Positions 1 to 4,626 of a stretch of DNA of 5,249 nt are shown here, piece after piece. Position numbers and translations under genes: made by a program. This DNA is from an uncultured beta proteobacterium (GTDB lineage Bacteria > Pseudomonadota > Gammaproteobacteria > Burkholderiales > Burkholderiaceae_C): contig CAILKA010000205.1 in NCBI GenBank assembly GCA_903834645.1, positions 1 through 5,249 on the forward strand, written 5' to 3'. A model generated the notes under the pieces. It searched no databases and was not told the origin of the DNA. It worked only from the letters and a program-made list of their open reading frames with translations. The number at the start of each line of letters is the position of its first letter. Positions within the stretch are counted from its first letter, which is position 1.

Positions 1-72
1 GACTTCGACCGGCTCGGCGAGAAGGAGATCGTCGCCCTCTTTGGCGAGCCGAGCCGGGCGGCTCGAAAGTGA
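1..72 (+). CDS. Antitoxin, C-terminal fragment (Phd/YefM or VapB type), cut by window start
   Basis: Frame 1 is open from the first base and ends in TGA at 70-72, giving 23 residues that finish with LFGEPSRAARK. The fragment is too short to identify by itself. Its identity as the antitoxin is inferred from its place directly before a PIN toxin, with the toxin's GTG start overlapping this gene's stop (GTGA, 69-72). That is the usual antitoxin-first order of type II toxin-antitoxin operons, in which the antitoxin's C-terminal tail wraps the toxin active site and its N-terminal domain binds the operon promoter. The DNA-binding part and the promoter lie outside the window, so Phd/YefM and AbrB/VapB types cannot be told apart. 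Confidence 0.6.
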   Translation, partial: DFDRLGEKEIVALFGEPSRAARK

Positions 73-455
73 AGCTGCTGCTCGACACGCATATGCTGCT
101 GTGGGCGGCCGGCGAGCCCTCGCGGCTCAAGCCCGCCACCCGCCGGCTGCTGCAGGACCCACGGCACGAGCTGATGTTCAGCGCGGCCAGCATCTGGGAG
201 GTCTCCATCAAGATGGGCCTCGGTCGCGCCGACCTCGCAGTGGATCCTCGTGTGCTGCGCCGCGGGTTGCTCGACAACGGCTACACCGAGCTTCCCATCA
301 CGGGCGCGCACGCCGCTGCCGTGCTGGACCTTCCCCCCCTCCACAGAGACCCTGTCGACCGCCTGCTCGTCGCCCAGGCGCAGGTGGAGGGCATCACGCT
401 GCTCACCGCCGATGCCGTGGTGGCCGCCTACCCCGGGCCGATCCGCCGGGTGTAG
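69..455 (+). CDS. vapC: Type II toxin-antitoxin system toxin, VapC family (PIN domain ribonuclease)
   Basis: This 128-residue protein has the length and full motif set of a single-domain PIN ribonuclease. The metal-binding acidic residues are visible: D6 in LLLDTH, E44 in SIWEVSIK, D94 and D97 in HRDPVDRLL, and D115 in LLTADAV. Family knowledge says such toxins cleave RNA (often tRNA or rRNA) with Mg2+ or Mn2+ and are held inactive by the cognate antitoxin. All catalytic acids are present, so the toxin looks intact. The GTG start at 69 is chosen because it overlaps the preceding stop codon (GTGA) and places the LLLDTH strand at the N-terminus as in relatives. Translation is probably coupled to the antitoxin, and regulation is probably by antitoxin autorepression, though that promoter is not in the window. 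The RNA target cannot be read from sequence. Confidence 0.92.
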   Translation: MKLLLDTHMLLWAAGEPSRLKPATRRLLQDPRHELMFSAASIWEVSIKMGLGRADLAVDPRVLRRGLLDNGYTELPITGAHAAAVLDLPPLHRDPVDRLLVAQAQVEGITLLTADAVVAAYPGPIRRV

Positions 456-630
456 TGGCGCCCGCAAGCCCCAGGCGACGGTGTGGCGGCGCCGACACGC
501 GCCATCCCCTGCGGGTCTTGACGCCGAGCGCCTCGCTCTCGACACTGATCCACATGTCGCGCACCGTGTGCCTGTCGCTGTCCATCGCCCACACCTTCCA
601 GGTGGGCGTCTGCACGGCCGTACAGGTCAT
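403..630 (-). CDS. Possible small protein of unknown function (75 aa), convergent with vapC
   Basis: An ATG at 630-628 on the minus strand opens a 75-codon frame. A GAGG sequence lies 5 bases upstream, a reasonable ribosome binding site. The first 50 or so residues (for example KVWAMDSDRHTVRDMWISVE) have a balanced, charged and aromatic-rich composition unlike the Arg/Pro/Ala-rich shadow frames typical of this GC content, and the third codon positions are almost all G or C. A caution applies: the third positions of this frame coincide with those of an open + strand frame, so that bias does not identify the coding strand. The last 17 or so codons run antisense into the 3' end of vapC and look less protein-like. 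I do not recognise the product. It may be a real small gene, a gene remnant or chance. Confidence 0.35.
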   Translation of the reverse strand: MTCTAVQTPTWKVWAMDSDRHTVRDMWISVESEALGVKTRRGWRVSAPPHRRLGLAGATTPGGSARGRRPPRHRR

Positions 631-648
631 GCATCCCTCACCACCCTA

Positions 649-658
649 GCGGGCCCGC
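649..658. repeat. Perfect 10-bp palindrome GCGGGCCCGC
   Basis: The sequence GCGGGCCCGC is its own reverse complement. Its first seven bases are complementary to the left arm of the terminator at 694-700, and its last seven bases are complementary to the right arm at 708-714. It could therefore compete with the terminator stem if all three segments are in one transcript. In such GC-rich DNA a chance match is possible. Confidence 0.4.
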
Positions 659-669
659 GCGACATCTCC

Positions 670-684
670 GGCAGCCGAGCTGCC
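670..684. other. Short perfect hairpin upstream of the terminator
   Basis: GGCAGC (670-675) and GCTGCC (679-684) are perfect inverted repeats around a 3-base loop CGA. The hairpin lies 7 bases before the terminator stem, so a transcript crossing this region would end in two stacked hairpins. It has no T-run of its own. Confidence 0.5.
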
Positions 685-691
685 ACCCCCG

Positions 692-719
692 AAGGCCCGC
701 TTACCCAGCGGGCCTTTTT
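692..719 (+). terminator. Rho-independent terminator between vapC and the GNAT gene
   Basis: AAGGCCCGC (692-700) pairs perfectly with GCGGGCCTT (708-716) around a 7-base loop, and the stem runs into five T residues (715-719). This is a textbook intrinsic terminator on the + strand. It lies about 240 bases beyond the vapC stop and only 36 bases before the acetyltransferase start. It may end the toxin-antitoxin transcript, end a short RNA made from the 456-690 stretch, or act within the leader of the downstream operon. Confidence 0.85.
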
Positions 720-742
720 CGTTCCAGCCTTCCCCACCCTTG

Positions 743-748
743 AAGGAG
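743..748 (+). promoter_or_regulatory. Ribosome binding site of the GNAT gene
   Basis: AAGGAG lies 7 bases before the ATG at 756. It is the strongest Shine-Dalgarno sequence in the window and fixes this start. Confidence 0.8.
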
Positions 749-755
749 AGCCCCG

Positions 756-1289
756 ATGAAGACCGAAGCCCTCACGATCCGCCGCGCCCACCCCGACGAT
801 GCGCCGGCCGTGGCCGCCTGGATGGCCGACCCCGCCGTGTTCGCGCAGCTGCTGCAGATGCCGCACCCAAGCGTGGAGATGTGGCGCGAGCGCCTGGCCG
901 CCAACAAGGCCGGCAGCGGCGAGGTCTCGCTCGTGGCCGTGCGCGAAGGACAGCCCGTGGGCCTGGCCAGCCTGCACGAGCCCCGCGCCGTGTGGCGGCG
1001 CCGCCACGCGATGGGGCTGGGCATCTCGGTGGCCGCTCATGTACACGGGCAGGGCGCGGGCAGCGCGCTGATGCAGGCGCTGCTCGACCACGCCGACCGC
1101 TGGGCCAACCTGCTGCGCGTGGAGCTCACGGTGTTCGCCGACAACGCGCGGGCCATCGCGCTGTACCGCCGCTTCGGCTTCCAGGAGGAGGGCCGCATGC
1201 GCGGCTATGCCTGGCGAGACGGGGCCTATGCGGACTGCCTGAGCATGGCTCGGCTGAACCCGGGCCCGTCCCCTATCATGGGGCCGTGA
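756..1289 (+). CDS. GNAT family N-acetyltransferase, YhhY/AaaT-like
   Basis: This 177-residue protein is a single GNAT domain that would transfer an acetyl group from acetyl-CoA to an amine. It shows the acetyl-CoA pyrophosphate-binding segment HGQGAGSALM (residues 97-106) and the strand-loop-helix VELTVFADNARAIALYRRFGF (122-142). The N-terminal LLQMPHPSVEMWRERLA (32-48) and C-terminal GAYADCLSMARL (156-167) match the pattern of E. coli YhhY (AaaT), an L-amino-acid N-acetyltransferase, so a free amino acid or similar small amine is the likeliest substrate. That substrate is inferred from resemblance. The ATG at 756 has an AAGGAG ribosome binding site 7 bases upstream. The stop overlaps the GTG start of the ATPase gene (GTGA, 1286-1289), so the two are probably cotranscribed and translationally coupled, although no functional link is evident. 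The protein is cytoplasmic, with no signal peptide or membrane segment. Confidence 0.9.
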   Translation: MKTEALTIRRAHPDDAPAVAAWMADPAVFAQLLQMPHPSVEMWRERLAANKAGSGEVSLVAVREGQPVGLASLHEPRAVWRRRHAMGLGISVAAHVHGQGAGSALMQALLDHADRWANLLRVELTVFADNARAIALYRRFGFQEEGRMRGYAWRDGAYADCLSMARLNPGPSPIMGP

Positions 1290-3385
1290 CTGACAACGCG
1301 GCATCCACTCCCCAAGAGCGCCTGCGCGCGGCGGTGCAGCGCACCTTCGCGGGCCACGCGGGCCTGGAGAGGCTCGACTGGACCGGCCGCCTGGCGCCCA
1401 CCTGGGAAGCGCTCAGCCGTGTGCTGGCGCTGCACCCCGACGCGCTCGCCGAGCGCCTGGCTCCCGCCTTCGGTGTGCCAGCCGCCGGGCCCCTGATCGG
1501 CCGATCGATCGAGGCTGACGCGCTCGGGGCACTGCCGGCGGCCTTCTGCCAGAGCCAGGGCCTGCTGCCACTGGCCGAGGAGGCTGGCGTGCTGATCGTG
1601 GCCACCTCTGACCCGCAGGACGCCGACGTGCTCGAGCGCGCGCGTTTCCTGGCCGGGCGTCCGGTTCAGTGGCGGCTCGCCGCTCCCATGCTCCTGGAGG
1701 ACGCGCGGGTGGTGGCCTACAGCACCCAGGCCGCGCGCGAGGCGGTGCCTGCCCAGGGTGCTGCGGACGCCGAAGACAGCGAGTTCCACCGCCTGGCGCG
1801 AGCCCTCATGGAAGCGGCCGTGGCGCAGCGGGCCTCGGACCTTCACATCCAGCCGCACCTGGGCGCCTACATCGTGCGCATCCGGGTCGACGGTGAACTC
1901 CGCCGCCTGGTGATGCTGCAGGAGACGGTGGGCGTCACGCTGCTGCGCCACTTCAAGGCGCGCTGCGCGATGGATCCGACGCAGCACCTCGTGCCGCAGG
2001 ACGGCCGCATGTCGATCGTGCTGGCCGGCCGCCAGTTCGACCTGCGCGTGTCAGCGCTGCCGGCCAGCCGCGGCGAGCGGCTCGTGCTCCGGTTCCTCGA
2101 CCAGGGCCGGATCTACCGGCTGGGCCAGGCTGGCTTCTCCCTGGCCGCGCTGCAGGCCCTGAGGCGGGCCGTGGCCCGCCCCTCAGGCCTGGTGCTGATG
2201 ACCGGCCCCACCGGATGCGGCAAGACCTCCACACTGTACGGGATGCTGGCCGAGCTCAACCTGCCGTCCGTGAACATCATCACCGTGGAGAACCCAGTGG
2301 AGTTCCGCCTGCCCGGCGCCTCCCAGGTGGAGGTCAACGACAAGGCCGGCATGAGCTTTGGCTCCGCGCTGCGCTCGATCCTGCGGCAGGACCCCGACAT
2401 CGTCCTGATCGGCGAGATCCGTGACGCCGAGACCGCGGAGATCGCGACCCAGGCCGCGCTGACCGGGCACCTCGTGCTGTCGACACTGCACACGAACGAT
2501 GCCGTCACGTCCATCCCGCGCCTGCTCAACCTGGGCGTGGATCCGACCATCCTTGCCGACTCGCTGGCGGTGGTGGTGGCGCAGCGCCTGTGCCGCATGC
2601 TCTGCGTGCAGTGCCGCACGCCGGTGGCCGATCCCCTCACGCCCGTGGAGCGGCACTACCTGGAAGTCACCCGCAACCGGCCTGTCTACCGCCCCGCCGG
2701 CTGCCGCGCATGCAGCTTCACCGGTTACCAGGGCCGCCTACCCATCGTCGACATCCTGGAGATGAACCCGGCGCTGCGCGAGGCCGTGTCCGTCGGCGAG
2801 CGAAGGCTGTCCGTGCTGGAGGGCCTGCGCAGCGGCGGCCTGAAGTCGATGGCGGTCTCGGGCAGCCAGCGCGTGCTGTCTGGCGACACCACCGTGGCCG
2901 AGGTGGTGGCTGCGGTGGGTCCGGGGTTCTGGCCCGAGCTGGCCCGCCACCACGGCGTGGAACTCCCCGAGGGGACGGTGGCCGCCCCCGAGCCCGAGCT
3001 GGCTGGCGGCCAGGCGATGATGCTGGTCACCCAGGATGCCGAGCTGACGCGCCAGTTGACGCACGCGGTGGAGTCCCTCGGTATGCGCCTGCACAGCTGC
3101 CACGACCCTGCCACCGCGCAGGAACTGTTGCACCGCGACGAGGCCATCTCCTTCATCGTCGGCGACATGCCCGATGGCTACAGCCTCGAGCAGACGGCTG
3201 CCGCTCTGCGCGAGTTCCGCGTGGCCGTGGCGTGGTCACGCCTGCCCGCGCTCGTGCTGCTGCCACCGGCGCGTGCGGGAGACGTCGCCGCGCTGCGGGC
3301 CGGCGGATCCCTCGCCGACTTTCTCGTCAAGCCTGCTGAACCCCAGGAGCTGCTGCAGCGCATCCAGCGGGCGCACGCGCGGTAG
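1286..3385 (+). CDS. GspE/PilB-family assembly ATPase with C-terminal receiver-like domain
   Basis: This 699-residue cytoplasmic motor ATPase is of the type II secretion/type IV pilus class, which powers pilin or pseudopilin assembly. Domains in order: an N-terminal GspE_N/MshEN-like domain (about 28-150); the N2 domain with ASDLHI (183-188) and the arginine-bearing VRIRVDGELRR (197-207); Walker A GPTGCGKT (307-314); an Asp-box-like TVENPVE (333-339); Walker B with GEIRDAET (376-383); a His box GHLVLSTLHTND (394-405); and a tetracysteine zinc site C440-x2-C443 ... C473-x2-C476. A tail of about 120 residues from M578 resembles a response-regulator receiver. It has D584 near the acidic-pocket position, GDMPDG at 626-631 and FLVKP with K682, but the phospho-acceptor register and the usual Thr/Ser are not clearly conserved. 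GTG 1286 is chosen because it overlaps the GNAT stop and begins a GspE-like N-terminus; the same frame upstream is a shadow of the GNAT gene. No SD is evident, so translational coupling is likely. No GspF/PilC partner is adjacent. Whether it is a pilus or a secretion motor cannot be decided from this window. Confidence 0.93.
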   Translation: MTDNAASTPQERLRAAVQRTFAGHAGLERLDWTGRLAPTWEALSRVLALHPDALAERLAPAFGVPAAGPLIGRSIEADALGALPAAFCQSQGLLPLAEEAGVLIVATSDPQDADVLERARFLAGRPVQWRLAAPMLLEDARVVAYSTQAAREAVPAQGAADAEDSEFHRLARALMEAAVAQRASDLHIQPHLGAYIVRIRVDGELRRLVMLQETVGVTLLRHFKARCAMDPTQHLVPQDGRMSIVLAGRQFDLRVSALPASRGERLVLRFLDQGRIYRLGQAGFSLAALQALRRAVARPSGLVLMTGPTGCGKTSTLYGMLAELNLPSVNIITVENPVEFRLPGASQVEVNDKAGMSFGSALRSILRQDPDIVLIGEIRDAETAEIATQAALTGHLVLSTLHTNDAVTSIPRLLNLGVDPTILADSLAVVVAQRLCRMLCVQCRTPVADPLTPVERHYLEVTRNRPVYRPAGCRACSFTGYQGRLPIVDILEMNPALREAVSVGERRLSVLEGLRSGGLKSMAVSGSQRVLSGDTTVAEVVAAVGPGFWPELARHHGVELPEGTVAAPEPELAGGQAMMLVTQDAELTRQLTHAVESLGMRLHSCHDPATAQELLHRDEAISFIVGDMPDGYSLEQTAAALREFRVAVAWSRLPALVLLPPARAGDVAALRAGGSLADFLVKPAEPQELLQRIQRAHAR
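2153..2191. repeat. Long imperfect inverted repeat inside the ATPase gene
   Basis: CAGGCC...TGAGG..CGGGCC (2153-2170) is mirrored by GGCCCG..CCTCA.GGCCTG (2173-2191) with a 2-base centre and small bulges. It would make a very stable mRNA hairpin just before the Walker A codons. It lies wholly in coding sequence and encodes ordinary residues (LRRAVARPSGL), so it may be a by-product of GC-rich codon use. Confidence 0.55.
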
Positions 3386-3429
3386 CGGTGAAGCGTGGAG
3401 AGGTTCCTGGCTTGCGGTGACTTGAGTTT

Positions 3430-3457
3430 GGACACCGGCGGCACGCCGCTGGCGTCC
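3430..3457. terminator. Hairpin in the convergent intergenic gap, possible bidirectional terminator
   Basis: GGAC-A-CCGGCG (3430-3440) pairs with CGCTGG-C-GTCC (3447-3457), with one mismatch, one G-U pair and a 6-base loop. It sits in the 76-base gap between the ATPase stop (3385) and the pilin stop (3462, minus strand), where convergent transcripts should end. There is no T-run on either strand, so it is not a classical intrinsic terminator. It may only impede or stabilise 3' ends. Confidence 0.35.
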
Positions 3458-3461
3458 GCCG

Positions 3462-4013
3462 TCAGTGACAGGGCTGCCCGAGCCGCACCTGGAACGCCGT
3501 GATAGTGGGCCGGTCCATCGCCAGATGAACCATCAGACCCGCGCGCTCGAGCTCCGCGCGCAGCAGGTGCACGCGGCGGGCGTTCGGCCCTTTGCCGACG
3601 ATCTGCATCGTGGGTCCGATCGGTGGCTTGCCCGGTAGGAGACCGTTTATGTTCGGCGGCCAGGTCCGCCCCGTCGGGTCGAGCGCCTGGACGCCCTCGC
3701 GGACGATTTGCGCCAACGCGTCCATGTCGGGGGTACTCCTTGCGCCCCTTGGGGTCGCCGGCCAATCGCACAGGTCGAGCCCGCGGCTGGCCACGTGGGC
3801 CTGCGCCTTCGTGCGGATGGCGTCGATCTGCAGCATCACGCCCGCCAGTCGCGCGCGTTCGAGGTGGTCCTGGTAGGCGGGAACGGCCAGGGCGGCCAGG
3901 ATGGCGACGATCGCCAGCGCGATGTTGAGCTCCAGAAGGGTGAAGCCCGCAGCCGAAGCGGTGCGGCCGCGGGAGGCGGCCCGTAGCGGGATGGGCGCAG
4001 GGCGGCGACTCAT
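3462..4013 (-). CDS. Type IV prepilin-like protein (pilin/pseudopilin)
   Basis: This 183-residue protein has a class III (prepilin) signal: a basic 23-residue leader ending in Gly23, then F24-T-L-L-E28-L, with Glu at +5, followed by a hydrophobic helix LNIALAIVAILAALAVPAY and the start of a helical spine (QDHLERARLAG). A prepilin peptidase would cut after Gly23 and methylate Phe24, and the mature protein would be assembled from the inner membrane into a pilus or pseudopilus. The mature part is about 160 residues with two cysteines, C82 and C182. C182 is second from the C-terminus, suggesting one disulfide like the pilin D-region loop (inference). The start at 4013 is chosen because its ATG overlaps the stop of the upstream gene (ATGA, 4010-4013) and gives a leader of plausible length; a longer frame upstream is a shadow of that gene. 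The gene converges on the GspE-type ATPase gene, its most obvious motor candidate. I cannot say whether it is a major or a minor pilin. Confidence 0.88.
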   Translation of the reverse strand: MSRRPAPIPLRAASRGRTASAAGFTLLELNIALAIVAILAALAVPAYQDHLERARLAGVMLQIDAIRTKAQAHVASRGLDLCDWPATPRGARSTPDMDALAQIVREGVQALDPTGRTWPPNINGLLPGKPPIGPTMQIVGKGPNARRVHLLRAELERAGLMVHLAMDRPTITAFQVRLGQPCH

Positions 4014-4444
4014 CGTGCGTTCGTCCAGGTCTGGCGGGCGGGGCCGAGTTCGCCCTCGAGGCGGTACACCGGCGGATTCGCGGTGGCATCCACCACCTCG
4101 TAGCGGATGGCCACCGCCAGCGCAGGGGAGGGAAGCGCGGCCGGCAACTGCCCCTGGGCCTTCCACGCTGCGTCCACCTCATCCCGGGCTTGAGCCATCA
4201 GGGCTGCCAGGTCGTCCTGGGCCAGGCTCCCGTGCATCAGCTGAGCGCGCAGCTGCCACGCCCACAGCGCCGCGGCCGCCAGCCACAGCACCAGGCCCCA
4301 TCGAAGGTGGCGGGCGCGCCGCGCCCGCGCGGCCTGCGCCTGATCCCCGGCCATGGTGGCGCCCGCCGCGTGCGCAACGGCCGCCTGCTCCGCCTGGGCA
4401 GCCAGGGTGCCAAGATCATCGGGGCGGGCGGAAGGGTCGGTCAT
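4010..4444 (-). CDS. Single-pass membrane protein of pilin-like layout, function unknown
   Basis: The 144-residue protein has an Ala-rich, probably cytoplasmic N-terminus (1-39), a basic stretch RARRARHLR (40-48), one membrane segment WGLVLWLAAAALWAW (49-63) and an exported C-terminal part of about 80 residues. Positive charges just before the span predict N-in/C-out. The C-terminal part has a helix (about 75-97), then GQLPAALPS and strand-like AVAIRYEVVD and VYRLEGEL, resembling the helix-G-x-L-P-strand order of minor pilins. It has no prepilin Gly-Phe...Glu cleavage motif, so it should stay membrane-anchored. I do not recognise the family. The ATGA overlap with the prepilin gene implies one operon and suggests a role as an assembly partner or uncleaved pilin-like subunit (inference). 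The ATG at 4444 has no Shine-Dalgarno sequence; the bases before it are C-rich, and a 6-codon frame ends on it. M31 is an alternative start, also without an SD. Confidence 0.75.
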   Translation of the reverse strand: MTDPSARPDDLGTLAAQAEQAAVAHAAGATMAGDQAQAARARRARHLRWGLVLWLAAAALWAWQLRAQLMHGSLAQDDLAALMAQARDEVDAAWKAQGQLPAALPSPALAVAIRYEVVDATANPPVYRLEGELGPARQTWTNAR

Positions 4445-4461
4445 GGAGGGGGCGGGTTCAT
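4441..4461 (-). other. Minute upstream reading frame Met-Asn-Pro-Pro-Pro-Pro overlapping the next start
   Basis: On the minus strand ATG at 4461-4459 opens six codons, Met-Asn-Pro4, and stops at TGA 4443-4441. That TGA overlaps the ATG of the membrane-protein gene (4444-4442) as ATGA. Consecutive prolines are known to stall ribosomes unless EF-P is present, so this could be a stalling leader peptide that gates the operon. No Shine-Dalgarno sequence precedes its ATG, so translation is unproven and the frame may be chance. Confidence 0.3.
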
Positions 4462-4475
4462 GGAGGCGCTAGGTG

Positions 4476-4503
4476 ATGATACGGGCCTACAGGCCGCTGT
4501 GCA
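4476..4503 (-). promoter_or_regulatory. Candidate promoter of the pilin operon
   Basis: On the minus strand TATCAT (4481-4476) matches the sigma-70 -10 consensus at five of six positions. TGCACA (4503-4498) is a weak -35 at a 16-base spacing, matching four of six. Transcription would start near 4469, leaving a leader of about 25 bases before the ATG at 4444. The -35 lies inside the tandem repeats at 4494-4523, so a repeat-binding protein could control it. Confidence 0.4.
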
Positions 4504-4523
4504 CCGCTGTGCGCCGACGTGCG
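4494..4523. repeat. Three 10-bp tandem repeats in the divergent promoter region
   Basis: CCGCTGTGCA (4494-4503), CCGCTGTGCG (4504-4513) and CCGACGTGCG (4514-4523) follow one another without gaps. The first two differ at one position, and the third differs from the second at two. A period of 10 bases puts each copy on nearly the same face of the helix, as expected for a cooperative protein-binding array. They lie between the divergent pilin operon and hydrolase gene and overlap the weak -35 of the pilin-operon promoter. Confidence 0.6.
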
Positions 4524-4546
4524 CTCGGGTATTCCCTGGCAGGCCG

Positions 4547-4577
4547 TTGAGCCTGGTGCGTGGGCAAGTGGAACAAT
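4547..4577 (+). promoter_or_regulatory. Weak candidate promoter of the hydrolase gene
   Basis: TTGAGC (4547-4552) and AACAAT (4572-4577) each match the sigma-70 boxes at four of six positions, with a rather long 19-base spacer. Transcription would begin near 4584, which favours the GTG at 4627 over the ATG at 4585 as the translation start. The local drop in GC content agrees with a promoter, but the call is weak. Confidence 0.25.
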
Positions 4578-4626
4578 CGATCTGATGTCGGGCGATCATC
4601 TGTTTGTACGAGAGGCGGGCGCTGAA

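Noticed and set aside
41..649. Long + strand frame across vapC and the following gap
   Set aside because: It overlaps vapC out of frame with Arg/Ala/Pro-rich sequence. The later hydrophobic part shares third positions with the minus-strand small frame, so its codon bias is not independent evidence.
456..690. tRNA or other structured RNA gene before the terminator
   Set aside because: I found no cloverleaf with T-loop GTTCRA and a matching acceptor stem. Only simple hairpins are present.
740..1285. N-terminal extension of the ATPase frame upstream to 740
   Set aside because: The stretch is Arg/Pro/Ala-rich and lies out of frame over the well-supported GNAT gene. The GspE-like sequence begins only after GTG 1286.
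4014..4166. Longer start for the prepilin gene
   Set aside because: The added residues overlap the upstream membrane-protein gene in another frame and look like shadow sequence. The ATG at 4013 overlaps that gene's stop and gives a proper prepilin leader.
3178..4182. Long minus-strand frame across the ATPase end, the gap and the prepilin gene
   Set aside because: It is Arg/Pro/Gly-rich shadow sequence over two better-supported genes.
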